Below, piece by piece: positions 48,101-63,100 of a stretch of DNA of 64,000 nucleotides. The stretch spans positions 62,001 to 126,000 of the forward strand of contig JAJKFJ010022611.1 in the NCBI GenBank assembly GCA_027382625.1, read 5' to 3'. Numbering within the stretch: the first letter of the stretch is position 1; each line of letters begins with the position of its first letter. A program made the translations under genes and the position numbers. The notes beneath the pieces are model-generated. The model worked only from the letters and a program-made list of their open reading frames with translations, did no database searches and was not told where the DNA came from. Source of the stretch: Tetmemena sp. SeJ-2015. Taxonomy: Eukaryota; Ciliophora; Spirotrichea; Sporadotrichida; Oxytrichidae.

Positions 48101-51100
48101 TAGCTAAAAATGATAATAAATAAATCTCTAAGATGTCTCCATTCATTCCATTATCCATGTATATTTTGTAACCAGTGACTGCGCCTCCTGGAAGTGTTCC
48201 ATCTGTATTAAGAGCCCACTATATAGCGATTGAGGTGTTAGATGACATAGCTCTGATCTAAGTTGGCGTGGCTGGCTTGTCAGGCTGGTCAACTAATGCG
48301 ACTGAGAGTATTGAAGAGTAGTCTGAGTAATCTAAACCATTGTATGCTCTCGTCATGAATTTATAGATTCTGCCTGTGATCAGTGTAGCATCTGCACTTT
48401 GAAGGAATAGTGCTTCATTAGGGTACAGGTATTCCTGAATTTTGGTGGGTGTACCTCCAAGGCCATCGTCTCTCCATAGTTCATACTTGGTAATTGTTTT
48501 GCCTCCGTTCTCATTACTTGCCCAGAGTCCTATAGTCATTTGATCATCGAAGGCGCTTATATAAGTTGGTGTGTCTGGTGGAGAGGGCTTGACAGAAGCA
48601 TATATGTATCCTATTGGTGAGTAGGAACTCCATCCCACTGCGTTTCTAACTCTGTATCTTGCTCTGTACACATTCCCTTTCTAAACTCCTCTAGAGAAAG
48701 TGTAACTAGTTGACAGTGATGGTAACTAATTGTAAGGTGAGTCTGTCTCTCCATAGACAGGCTGAAGTAACCCACCCTGTCCATCATCTACTTCTAGTGA
48801 GTAGGAAGTAATTGCAGATCCTCCATTATTTGCAACTAGCACTGGTGTTATGTTTATTTTCACAACTGAAGTAGTGGTCACTGCTAAGTCTGAAGATGGG
48901 GCGGCAGTTGGAGTCGCAGGAGCATCAGCTAGTACAAAACCTATTGAGTTTGAAAATGTTGTGCTTATCACATTTACAAATAAAATTTAAGTCTATCCAG
49001 ATAAAAGTAAAAAATCATTTAGGCATTTTTTAACTTTTCACTGGGCAAGTATATTTTTTAAATTCAATTTAGAATTTATTTTAATAAGTTAAAAGGATAA
49101 TAGACCCTTATATTATGATAAAATATAAGGGGTTTAATTGTAGACAGCGATCTTAAACTAGAAGGTGCTTCCTATCATTCCAGTTGGGAAAGTGGATGTA
49201 GTGTGATAAGTATACTCAGGCTTGTCTTTGATGTCTGCTGAGTCAATCTCAGTGAATAGTAGACCTCCATTTCCATCGTTGATGTAGAGACCGAATCCTA
49301 AAATAGGACATCCTCCGTTGTCTTTGGGTTAAGTCCACGTTAATGTCATTGATGTGCTTGTGCCACTCACAAAGACAGGTGGATCTGGCTGAGATGGGCC
49401 CACACAGGAGTAGATAACTTACTCCAAGCTATAATCTGTGAGTCCATTTAGATAAGCTGCCTGCACTCTAAACTTGTAGTTGATTCCAGCTGAGATATTT
49501 TAGCGCTACAGGAAGGTAGTAATTGCAGGGTAACCGTATTAGCCATCAAATACTGATGACCATATTCCAACTCTAGGATCATACATCTGAAGTATGTAGC
49601 CTGTCACTGCTCCACCTGGGAGAGTGGTGTCACTTGAAGAAACCCACTGAACACCAATTTGATTCTGGTTTGTGAAGGCAGTAAGACTCTGAGGCTAACC
49701 TGGTGCAACTGGGGAATCAACCAAAGCAAATCTAGCAATAGGAGAGTCTACTGAGTTGCCAATAGAGTTGTAAGCTTTGAATAAGAGCTTGTATATACTT
49801 CCAGTTGTCAGGGCATCATCTGTTTTCTTGAGAGTGTGAGTGAGAGTATTGAGAGTATAAGTCGTTACTAAATTGGTAGGGTCGTGTGTATCAACTCCAT
49901 CATTAATGTAGAGCTCATACTTAGTGATCTGTGCTCCACCTATATCATCAGGTCTGTAAAATTGCAAAGTCATCTCATCATCGTCAGCAGAGATCAAAGT
50001 TGGTGCTTTGGGTTGAGATGGAACAATTGCCGCTTGTATCGAGACTACGTTAGAGTAATCACTCCATCCATTTACATTTCTGCATCGATATCTAAATCTA
50101 TAGAATTTTCCTTATTATAAAAGAACAGTTTAATTAAAACAGAAACGAATATGTTTTCTAATCCGAAATAATGGTAAAGAGATAAAGTCTTTTGAATGAT
50201 ATCCTCTAATTATGAAATTTTAAGGAAATTTTTTATGACAACTATTTAATTAAATTATTTATCCTTTGACTATTCCATCTGAAACAACTATTGAGTCTAA
50301 GGACATTTATTGTCGCTCCGACGATGGTAGTGAAATCTCCACCTAACCCATTATCAATCTAGAGTTGTATTCCCACAATTGGAGCACCATTGTTACTCGG
50401 AAGAGTAGTTCCAAAGAATACCTTGATCATTTGATCATTGGTTACTGTTGGGTCGTTGAATGGATCTGCAGGCTTTGAAGGTGGCATCGCCATTAGGAAA
50501 GTACCAACTCCACTTGTAACCATTCCTGCAGAATTGTAGGCTTCCAATTTCATGAGGAATGTCTTTGAAATATCTGTCGAAGCTATAGGTACTTGATAGT
50601 TGTAAACATTAGGCTCTACTGAGTCCACAACAATCGATGGCACTGCTCCTGAATCACCTACATTCTTGTATATTTTGAAATTTGTCAAGGGGCAACCATT
50701 CAAGGTGGATGGAGGTTGCCATTATATTGTAATTGAGGTCGTATCTGATGTAAGATAAGTTGGAGCGTTAGCATGTTTTAAGGAGGAAGACAAGAGTAGA
50801 CCTGCAATTCAGTAGAGTCTAAACTTTCTCCGTTAAAGTTAATAGATCGAACTTTGAATCTGTAAGACTAGCCAGTTGTCAGATTCTTGGCTGTATAGTA
50901 AAAGATTCCTGGTGAGCCTGAGCCAGCTAGCATAAGTTGATAGGATCCTGTGTTTCCAGTGTCCATATACAAGTTATATCCAGTTATGGGGATGCTAGAA
51001 TCAGCAACCTAATCCCATAGAACATAGATCGAGGTCAAGGTACTGAAAGAATCTAGCTTTCTTAGATTAGTCGGAGCAGTAGGCAAACTCTCACAAGCAA

Positions 51101-54100
51101 CTTACAGCTCATCAGAATATTGAGAATCACCCATTGAGTTAGTTGCCTTAAGTCTAAAGGCATAAGTCTTGCCTGTGACTAATCCGTCGCTCGCAACTGT
51201 AAGAGTATCCTATAAGCTACTTCCATCATAAGTAGCTATTGGTGCAAATACTAAAATTTAATTAGCAAAGGTATAAGAAGGGAGCTGTCTCATCTCTAAT
51301 GTGTAAAGGCTTATTAGTGCTCCTCCATTATCACTTGGTTCTTAATATGATAGTGATATACTAGTAGAGGTGCTAGCAACATAAATAGGTGTAGGAGGCT
51401 TTGATGGTACTTGAGCAGCTTAAATAGAAGCTACATCTGAGAAGTCAAAATAATTTTGAAATGTAAGTCAGACCAGCCAATTAGGTTCTTAACTTTGTAC
51501 TTGAATCTATAAACGAGTCCCTTTGAAATACCTTGAGTGATATAGAAACTTGTGATCATACTATTTGAGCTTTCATCTCCTGCAATGATATAGAAGTCTC
51601 CATTCCTTCCATCATCCATCAACACTTAGTATGATATTATAGAGGATCCGCCATCATTAGGAGTTGATATTTGAGGCATGTAAACGCCGATAGTAGTTGC
51701 AGATATCTAAGAAAGTATAGGCTAAGGAGGAGTTGCTGGTGTTAATGGTATTCCAGCAATCAAAGCAGTTAAATAGGCATTGCTTTAAGTATCTCCTCTA
51801 GTATTAGAAGCCTAGAGTAGGAACCTCACATTCTTTCCAGTAAGAGTGCCTGGTAAAGTGAATGTATATTGGAAAAGATAGGGCTTATTCTAAATGTCTG
51901 CTTGATTCATTATCGTAGTTATAAGTCCATTCTGTCCATCATCTCTGAATAGAGCATAAGATGTGACTGGGCAGCCTCCAGTTGCTTGAGGTTATGTCCA
52001 TCTTAAGGTTACTGAAGTTGAAGTAGAAGAAATTAGAGAAGGAGCTTGTACACCTGAAGGTGCAACGCAGGATATAATCTAAGCTTTGGTAGAAGCTATT
52101 CCTTCTCCATTAAAGTTTACACCTGTTACATAGAAAGTGTAGAGGACACCTGGTGTCAGCCCTGTCACATTTGTGTAAGTCAAACTTCCAGTATATGCTA
52201 TATTAAATAGAACTCCATTACCATCATCCATGTAAAGATTGTAGTTTAGAACTTGAAGAGTCTATAGAGTCAGCGCATCCCATTAAACTCCTATTGAGGA
52301 CTCTGAATTGCCAATTGTTCTTCTATAAGGGGCAACAGGCTAAGTTGGCAAAGGACCGAGGCCAACTCTAATGGTATCACTAAAGTCAGAGTAGCCCATC
52401 ACATTCTTTGATACAAACTTGAATCTGTATTTTTGTCCTTTTACAAGAGCGTTTGCTAACTAATCAACTTTGAAGCTGAATAGATTGGTACTATAAGAGT
52501 ATGTGGTAAGTTTGCTGAAAGATGAAGTAAGAGATCCATTGTCAATATAGAGTTCGTAAGTTAGAATCTATGACCCTCCATCATTTTCGCTTCTATACAA
52601 GTCAAGTGTTATGTAATCATCAGTGGAACTGGAATAAGTAGGAGCAGGTGGTGCTGAGGGTACTGAAGCAGGTTGAATGAAAGCTATAGGGCTCCATCCT
52701 GAACTACCAACACTATTAATAGCTCTATATCTAAATCGATAAGTCTCACCAAATTCTAGTCCAGTTATTGTGTAGGCGTTTGCGAGGGAGTAATTAGATG
52801 AAGATCCAATCACATCGAAGAATCCTGAACCATCGCTCAAAGTTCTTTGCAGATGATAAGAAAGTACTGCAGTGCCTCCATTATCTGCGACTTAAGGATA
52901 TAAAACACGGATTTGAGTTCCGTTGGTCTCAGCCGAATCATATGTAGGAGCTGATAAAGGAGTCGATGGAGGATCTGCTGCTACTGCAGAAATGATGTTT
53001 CCAGTTGAGCTCCCAACATCATTGTAAGCTATTATTCGAACTCTGTATCTGTAACCTGTAGTTAAAGTATAGTCAGCTGTTTTAACATCGTATCTAAAGG
53101 TTGAGGGACCAAGGCCTGTATTTAGGTCAGTAAAAATTCCTCCTTAACCATTGTCAATAGAGATAGAGTAGCTGTTGATGGTGCAGCCTCCATTATCTGC
53201 AGGCTATGCCCAAACAACTGTGATCTAAACCTTGCTTGTGCTTTTAAGGCTCACTGAAGTGAACTAAGATGGTTGATCGCAAGAAGCTCTGAAGTTGGAA
53301 GGTGAGAAATCTGATGGTCCGTTAAAGTTGAGTACTTGCAGTTTATAGTAGTAAACCGATCCTGTTGTTAAGTTAGAATGAGTGAATGATAGTTTGTTGA
53401 TGTTTCCCTCTCCGTCATAAATTAATGAGTAGTCACCATTCAACCCCAAATCAGAGTAGAGTCTGTAGCCTGTAACTGGTGTGTCGATTGAGACTCCGAT
53501 GCTCCAAGTGACAGTGATTGCATTTCTACTAGATTTCAATACATTGAAGGAAGGAGCGGAGGGAGTAGTAGGAGGCCTGGCTAACACTACTTTCAACAAG
53601 TCAGAATCAGGACTGACTCCAATACTATTGATGGCTACAAACTTGAAAGTATAGACAAGTCCTGAAGCTATAGTAGTTGAGATTGATCCTTGAGTGAAGA
53701 CATCTCCAACATTAATGATAGCCTAAAGAGAGGCCTAGTTAAGAGATGAAACAGGAACGAAAGAACTTCCATCTGATCCCTGGTTAATGTAAAGTATGTA
53801 ATTGCTTATGTCACTTCCTCCATCATCCTAGGTTTCACTCATATCCAAAGATAAGCTAGTTTAACTGACTGAGTCTATTACTGGGGCTGGAGGAGCTTTG
53901 GGAATAGTAGCTGCTTTAACATAATTGACATCGCTCCAAGGTCCAGCGCCGATCGAATTGATAGCTCTGTATCTCAGTCTATAAGTCAATCCTTTGGTGA
54001 TCCCATTAGTTACAATCACCTCTGTGTCTAGAGTATTGCCATTTGCGCCCAGCACAGTTTAGAAGTTGCCATTATTACCATCATCTATCTGAATCTGATA

Positions 54101-57100
54101 ACCTAAGATATAGGTTCCTCCATTATTAACGTCGTCCAACTCAGCAATAACAATCATCAATTATGATCCGTCCGAGTACTCAGTGTCGAGCTAGGGAGTT
54201 GTTGGAGGTTCATCAGGTACAGTAGCTATTATAAAGGCTGCTATGCTAGAAGTTGAAGTGTACAATGTGTTGCTAGCCTAAAGTTAGAAGCGGAAGACTT
54301 TGCCAGTATCAGTTGAGGTGAAAGTTATCATATGCTGGCTAAGATATGGCTTGTTGTTCACGCTAGCAGGATCTACATTGCTACTTATAGCTCCGTTTTA
54401 TCCATCATCTATCTAAAGGTTGTAGCTTGTTAAAGGACATCCACCATCATCAGAAGGTGCAGTCCATTGAAGTGTTAGAGTGGTCTTTGTTCCTGCTATT
54501 ATGATAAAAAAAAAGTATTCTCTTTGGCAAAGCTGGCTTTGAGGGTGCGGTACATGAATAAGCTATGAATGCATTGCTAAGAGTAGATTCTCCGTTAAAG
54601 TTAACTGCAGCAACCTTGAATTGGTAGATGTTTCCAGTAATCAATCCACTCATGAGATAGTATCTTTGAAGAGGGTTTAAGAATCCATTGTAAACTAGTG
54701 AGTATGATCCTGATCCATCATTCATATAGAGAATTAAACACACCCTTATAAATAAGAGTCTATATCCTTGGATGGGAATTTGAGTCATAGCTGATTGAGT
54801 CCATCTTATCATTATTGAAGACTTTGTTGAGAATGTTAAGTCTTTGTAAGGTGGATCAGGTTAAGTTGGAGGTGAAGCTGCTGCGAATCTTGCTTCACTG
54901 CTATAGGCCGAGTCTCCCTTGACATTAGTGGCTAGGAAGATGAAAGTATAAGTGGTGCCTGCTACTATGCCGTTAGAAGCCTGGGTGACAGTATGAGTCA
55001 TTGCTGAGCCAAGATAGTTGCCAACAGGAGAGAAAGTTGAGCCCAACGTTCCTTAATCCATATACAGACTATATGAAAGGATTTTGGATCCTCCATTATC
55101 TGCAGATTCATACAGCTGTAGCTAGATAGAAGTTCCAGTGGCCGAGATTAGTGTAGGTGCAGGGGGTGCTTGTGGTACATTTGCTGCAAGCGCATAGAGA
55201 ACTGGAGAGAATCCACTCCAACCTGCTCCATTTAGAGCTCTATATCTCAGTCTGAAGGTTCTCCCTCTTACAATGCCAGCTGTAATAGTATAACTAGTGA
55301 CTAATGAGTTGGAGGTATATCCTCCAGCAGATGTATATTCACCTCCGAAACCATCATCGATCTAGAGTTCATAGGAAATAATTGCACTGTTACCATTACC
55401 GGTGTCTGGTATTAGAGGAAGAGTGACTGTAATTTAGGTGTCAGATGTTTCGTCATCAACTAATGTAGGTTTTAAGGAGGGATTGCTTGGAGGTCCAGCC
55501 AAAAGCATAGTCCTAATAGGAGAATCCTTAGATCCTTCACGATTATATGCTGTAACTTTGAATCTTATGGAGGTTCCAGTAACTCCTATGAAATTTGATA
55601 CGATAAGTTATCTGAGAGTAGGTATTCCTCTAACTGCTGGATCATTAGCGACATTAACCTCTGTGGTTAAGTCTGAGCCAGTACCGTCATCTCTAAACAC
55701 AGCGTAACCTATGATAGGGCAGCCACCATCATCCGAGGGCTTTTACCAGGATAAAGTTATCGAGCTAGTAGTTGAGGTTACTTTAGTAGGTGCTGCTAAA
55801 TCTGATGGAGTATTGCAAGCATTAAAGACGAATTCAGGACTCTCTGGTGATTCTCCATTAAAGTTCATAGCTATAAGCTTGAAAATGTACTATTGACCTG
55901 TGGTCAAACCTGTTACAGTATAGTCAAGCTTGAGAGGTCTGCTTGTTCCATCATAAATAGTCTTGAATGCTTAGCTTCCATATTCAGACATCTAGAGTAA
56001 GTATCCCGAAGTCTCAGTCTGGGTGTCAGGTACTTTGTTCCAGTAAATGTTGATAGCTGTCTTATTTGAGAGTAATACATTCTTGTAGAGAGCAGTAGGA
56101 GCACTTGGTAAAATTGCTGCAATGGCTATAGTTTGGTAACTCGATAAGGACAATCCAACTGAGTTTTCTGCAATTACAATGAATCTATACATTACTCCTG
56201 ATGAAAGTCCTGTCACAGTATAGGTCGAGTCGATTCCATTGTAGCCTGCCACACTTGTACTAACAGTTGAAGAGTAGTCGCCTAAATCTCTGTAAAGATA
56301 ATACTTCTTAACTATGGCACCATTGTTATCAGCTACAGGCAAGATTTAAAGTGTAATGCTGCTTGCAGTTGAGCTTATGTAAAGAGGTCTGGGTGGCCTT
56401 TCTGGAACGCCTGCAACTTGAAGATATGCAGTGTTGCTATAAACTGAAAAGCCATTGTCATTTGCGCATCGATACCTTGCCTAAACTATTTAGCCTTGAG
56501 AAAGAGTTCCATTTAATAAGTAAGTTAACTCAAGATTGTATTGAGGATAGCCTAAAACTGTTTACCAAACATCAGTTGAAGAGTATCGTAGCTATAGTTA
56601 ATAAGAGATGATTGGCACTCCTCCATTTGATGAAGGCGGCGTCATCTGTATCGACAAGTAGGAGCCATCAGAAGTGCTGGTAGCAGGACTTGGTTGGGAT
56701 GGAACACCTGCAAGTATAACTCCTATTGAATCACTAAGTGTCTCACCCACATTGTTGTATGCTCCTATCATGATTCTATAGACATTTCCAACCACTCCAT
56801 TCAATCCTGTTGCAGACATATCGATAGCATACATATCCAAAAATGGTTTATCTTCTACATTAGCCTAGTCGTATTCTGAGAAGCTGCCTTGAAGACCATT
56901 ATCAACATAGATTCTATATCCTAAAAGTTAACAGCCTCCATCATCTTCAGGCATCAACCAACTAATGACTATCTAAGTTTATGACACATCCATCAATACT
57001 GGGCTATTCACTGAGCTTGGATAAGTGCAAGGCTTGAACCTTTTGATTACAGAAGGTTAAGATTCTCCATTGAAATTGATTGAAGTAACGTAGAAGTTAT

Positions 57101-60100
57101 AAGATAGGGATGAAACTATCTGAGAGGATACGAATGTATAGCTAAAGATCTCAGGCATGTTATTTCCGTCATAAATCAAAGAGTAGCTATCATCGTTTCC
57201 TTAATCGGCATAAAGTCTATAACCAAGAATGGGAAGACTATCACCTATTACTCTAGTCCATATTACTGATATCGCAGTTTCATTTGAGAGTCTATCAACT
57301 TTCAGAAGTGAAGTTGGAGGAGATGGCATAGAGCCAAATGCAAATATCAACTCATTACTGTAAGCTGAGTATTGCAAATCTTAGTTTATTGCTCTGAGCT
57401 TAACTCTGTAGATTGTACCAACTGCTCCTAGATTATTAGCAACTTTCTAGAGTTGATAGATCGATTAAAAGCTCGTGCTTGTAAAGGATCCAACTTGAGT
57501 AAAACTACTAAGGAGGTCATTGCCAGCATCTATCCAAAGCTCATATCCTGTGATTCGAGAACCATTATCATCTTATGAGGGGTAGAGATGTATGTCTACT
57601 GTCGTTGTAGTTGCATCGATAAATTCAGGAGCAGGGGGAGCATCTGGGACTGAGTAAGCTACAATGTATCCAATGTCTGACCAGTCACTCCATCCATTGA
57701 CATTCATCACTCTATATTTAAACCTGTAGTAGTTCCCTCTTTCAATTCCATCTTTAACTATCAGAGATGTCTATTGAGCTGAAAGAAGTATTGTGAAGAA
57801 ATCTCCCTCATGTCCATTATCTCTCTAAAGTTCTATTAAGGTAACAGGAGAACCTCCATCATCTGTATTAGTATTTGCAAAGGATACTAAAATCTGGCTT
57901 GTGGTCGTATTTGATATATCTGCGAATGGAGCAGGCACTGGTTTGCCTGGAACACTTGCTAGTACAAATTGCAAACTTGGGCTGAGTACTGATCCCATTA
58001 CATTTACTGCTTCAACTTTCACTCTGAATGTTAATCCAGTGTAGGTGTTCGCAAGTACAATTTAATTGAATATCTTTTTTTTAATACCTTATTTAAATTA
58101 TAGACCTGAGTATGTAAATGTTGCATTATTAGAAATTTATTTTATAACAAAGATATTAAATGACTAAATGGGCCTTTAAATTTTACTTGGGAATATAATT
58201 ATTTGCGAGGAAAAAAAAATCCTGTCAATCATGAAATTTGATACTATTTGCTTCTAAAAAACTCAGAAAATTTAAATAAAATATAATTATCAAATTGAAT
58301 ATGATTATATTAGGAAAAATTAATAAAGTCCAAATGAGATTTGTTAGGTTTTTCCTTAATTATCGCATTATAATTATTCACTTAAACTAATTGAAAGCAT
58401 AGGCCTTTCAATTCTCCGATAAAATTTATTTTAATTTTAAGATTCCATTAAGTTAAAATTTTAGATTATTAGAAATAGTAGACATTAGTGTAGAAATACC
58501 AAGACCAGTACCCATGTCACTATAAACTTTGTAGCTTGTGATTGAGCAGCCTCCATTACTCTTTGGCAGATCCCAAGTAATAGTGAAAGTGAGCTTTGCT
58601 ACACTCACTAAGGTGGGTGCACTTAGCTTAGAAGGAGCAACGCATGATATATAGGTAAACTCATTAGAGAAAATTCCAAGTCCATTCACATTCACAGCCA
58701 CTGCTTTAAATCGGTAGCTTCTACCTGAGAGCAGGTTAGACGCAAGGTAGGAGAGCTATTGAGGATTTACTGAGCCATTATAAGCCACATTAAAATCTCC
58801 ACCAATGCCATCATCGATATACAGGATATAACCTAGTACAGGTAAGGCAGAGGTAGTCACTTAGGTCCAAGAGACTTATAAGCTCGTGGCATTTGAAAGT
58901 AAAGAGTCTACTGAAATAGTGGTAGGTGCTGGAGAAGGGCTTGCAATACCGGCTATCAATTCATTCGAGTAATCTGAGTCTCCAAGCTAATTGTTTGCCA
59001 CTAAAACAAATCGATAGATCTTTCCAGCTAAATTTAGAGCTGAGAATTAAATAATATTAAAAAATTAAAAATATAGATTGCGATGATTTATGAAAATCAA
59101 GTCAGCTAAAATGAGAGATTATCTTTTGAAGCGAATTTTATTTTTGCTAGTTTAGGTTGGCTTTTTGTACTAGAATATTCCAGATAGCTCAGTAAATTAC
59201 TAGGGATCGTGCTAATTTGTTCTTAAAGAAACCAATATTTCTATTTTTTTAAGCTATCATTTTAATGTGTTGCTACAAGTAAAATAATGTTTAAAGGATC
59301 AAAATGCTTTTAAAATTATTTATCTTTATAAATCTACTCCTACTATATATAACTGAATGATTATAACATATAAATAATGAAAGCTGTGAGCAGAGTTTCG
59401 ATTGCGACGTCAACTTTATAACTCATTGATGATCCATCGTAAAATTAAAGCTCAGTGAAACTGCTTGTGAAGTATAATTAAATATTGCACTTATAAAGTC
59501 ATTTCCAGCATCTGCATATAGTTTGTAGGCTAATATGGGAGCCCCTCCATTATCTAGAGTTTAGGAGAGAGCGAGAGTGACAGTTGTAGAATCACTAATC
59601 ACATACTAAGGAGCAGGTGGTTTCATAGGCTTCTAAGCTGCAAGAATAAAAGCAACATCTGAGTATTATCCCCAGCCTATCAGGTTCTTTGCCCTATATC
59701 TGAATCTGTAAACTCACTAAAATTAATTAACCCCTCATGCATATATTTTGTGATTTACAATACTCCCTTCGTAAGATTTTAGGTTACAGTGTATGAAAGC
59801 TTCAAGTATAGTTGAAGTAATTACATTATATTAACAATAATTATATACATTCTAGCAATAATCAGTATTTACTCCAATCAGATCCTAGAAATCACCTCCT
59901 TTTCCATCATCAATTTGCAAGTTGTAACTAGTTATATCTGTGCCTCCATCATCCAAAGGTGTAACGAAATTTACCTTTATCTGGCTAGAGGTTGTGGCTG
60001 TTAGATCTGCTGTGGGAGCACTAGGAGGCTTTGCTGGCACATCAGCCATTAGAATGTTAGTGAGAGTACTTGTGACACTACCGATAACATTGAATGCTGA

Positions 60101-63100
60101 AATCTTGATACGGAAGTACTAGCCTGTCAAAAGGGGATCGGTGAATGTCAAAGTGTGCGATCTCAGATATGGCTTATTCTCAATAGATGTGGCGTCGACT
60201 TCGGTGAAGCTACCTCCTGAGCCATCATCCGCATATAACTTGTAGCTGGTTATAGGGCATCCACCGTTATCAGTTGGTGGCACCCAAGCTACGCTGATTG
60301 TGAGCTTCGAGGTATCAGTTGAATAAGGAGAAGATAGTCCTGATGGGGTTGTGCATGCTGTATACGATACCGATGTTGATCTCGGTCCTTATCCATTGAA
60401 GTTGAATGCTACTAGTTAGAAACTGTAAGTTGATCCTGTTGTAAGATTACTGATTGTGTAAGATAAGACGTTTGGATTAGAAGAGCCATCCCAAATCAGC
60501 TACTCTGCTTGAGTGCTAACATCAGTCATGTATAATTAATACCCAGTTGCAGGTTGAGTATCTGGGAGTGTGACCCATTTTATTCTCATCGAAGTTCGTG
60601 TAGAGTAAGCTTAATCTTTGGTAACTGGATCAGGCTGACTTGGAAGCGGAGCTATTGCTGCAGTGAGTTCTTCAGAGAAAGCTGACTCTCCATATGCATT
60701 CTTCGCGAGGATTCTGAATCGATACTATCCATTAGAGAGTATACTATCAGTTCCAACGTTCAAGGTATAACTCATAGAGCTTCCATCGTAAGAAGTCACA
60801 TTAGACCAAGTAGTTGTCTTGTAAGGAGATATTTGAAGTACGTAGCTTGTAATAATAGAACCTCCATCGTCAGAACTAGGTGAAAAGACAAGAGATATAG
60901 AGCTGGAGGTTGAAGCGCTATACTCAGGAGATGGAGGTCTAGAAGGTGCTTGAGCTGCGGTAATGTAACCTATGTTCGACCATGGTCCGGCTCCATTCAC
61001 GTTCCAAGCTCTGTATCTGAACTGATAAGTGAATCCCTTTTGGATTCCGCTTGCATAGATAGCTGTATTTTACAAAGAGAATGCATCTTAGCCTCCCACA
61101 ATGCTAATCCATTAAGATTAGACAAGTGAGTAGATCTCGATCTCGTATGAAATGATGTCTGTTCCACCATTTAAAGTTGAAGCCATAGCATCATAATTGA
61201 CTTGGATTTGATAAGATGTTGTCTCAGCCAAGTTAAGGTAAGGGGGGTTGGGTGGTTATAGAGGTACTGAGGCCAGAATGAAAGCAACAGTAGTAGTTTA
61301 GACTTAGCCTATTACATTTATAGCTAGCATGTAAAACTTGTAGGTGGGAGCAACTCCAGTAGCTGCGGGCAAGGTGATTGGATAAGTTCTGAGAGATGGA
61401 TTGTTGTTCACTATCAGTGGGTCAACTTCAGTGAAAGAGCTTCCACCTGCTCCATCGTTTATGAAGATCTTGTATGAGGATATAGAGCATCCCCCATTCA
61501 ATACTTTAAAAAAGAGAGATGATAAATTGTTAAAATTTAAAAATATATTAGAGGATGGAGCCAAAAAATTAAGAGAGTATTAAAAAATTAAGCCTTCCAA
61601 GATAATGTCATTGACGTCTAAGAAACACTTGAAAGGGTAGGACTGCTAAAACCTGATGGTGCTATGCAAATGATAAATGGAGCTGCATCAGATAGCAAAC
61701 CTTCTCCATTAAAGTTTAGAGCAGCTACTTAGAAGTTGTATTTTAATCCGGTTGTCAATCCAGTCTAGGTGAACTTCAGAACATTCATTAAAAAATTTGG
61801 GTTTAATTTGCTTAAGCTAATTAGATTTGCATAAGATTAGGATAGTTCTGTCCATTGTAAACCATTATAAATATCTCAGATTTAGTGTAAAATTGGAAAT
61901 TGTTTATATTATAGAGAAATCTCCGCCATATCCATCGTCCATGTATAAATTATATCCTATAACTGGTAGATCCTTATCAAGGCTTTTCAGCCAACTTATA
62001 GTAATATAGGTTTCACCACTTTCGCCTGCAATCTTAGTAGGTGCAGATGGCTTATCAGGAAAATCTGAGACTGCAGCTTCTACTTCATCTGAATAATCTG
62101 AAGCTCCAAAGCTGTTTATGGCTTAATACTTAAACTTGTATATGCTTCCCGGGGTTAACAGGTAAAGGGTCTTGTCAAGTTTAATTTAAGTATCCTGAAC
62201 AGTTAGTGTCTTAACAATTGTATAGTTGTTAGAGACTCCTCCTTAGTTACGCCAAAGCTTGTACTATAAAATATCGCTTCCTTTGTTATCAGTTGAGGGA
62301 GAGAGAGTGAAAGTTATTGAATCAGCATCTGCAGTTAAGAACTAAGGAGCCGGGGGTCTTGTGGGAACTGTTGCAGCTTAGATATAAGTTATAGGGGACC
62401 AATCAGACCAGCCATTGATGTTCCTTGATCTATATCTGAATCTATATTGCACACCTGTAGTAATTCCAGAAGCTATCGTGTACGTTGTCTCAAGAGAGTC
62501 TAAGCTTCCTCCAATTAGGCTTGAGAAGTTTCCTCCCTTTCCATTATCAATTTGCAGCTCGTAGCTTAATATCTCACTTCCTCCATTGTCAATAGTGGCT
62601 TAAGGTCCAAAGTTAACCTTGATTCTAGTATTATCTGTTACTGTGGCATCTGAAGTTGGACCTGAGCCTGGAGTGTTAGGAACAGCAGAGAGTACAACGC
62701 TTAAAGGATTACTGTCTGAATAGCCGGCGTTGTTATAAGCTCTGATTTTGAACCTAAATGTCTTAGAGACTGGAGCAAGACTGCTGATCGTATATTCTCT
62801 TAGCGAGGGCTTGTTTTAGATGCTACCTGGATCTACATTTATAGCAAGATCATCGGTGTTTCCAGTATCTCTATATATTTCAAAACCAGTTAGAGCACAT
62901 CCGTTAGAGCTAGGCTCTGTCCAGGCAATTGTAATAGATGTTTAAGTTGTGCTAACTTTTGTTGGTGGATCTAATTGAGAGGGCTTTAGACAAACATAGA
63001 TAGTTGTTATGTCAGAGTCTGGAGAATCTCCATTGATGTTAGAAGCAACTACCTTGAATCTGTAAGGGAGACCTGTTGTAAGTCCAGGCTAAGTATAAGT

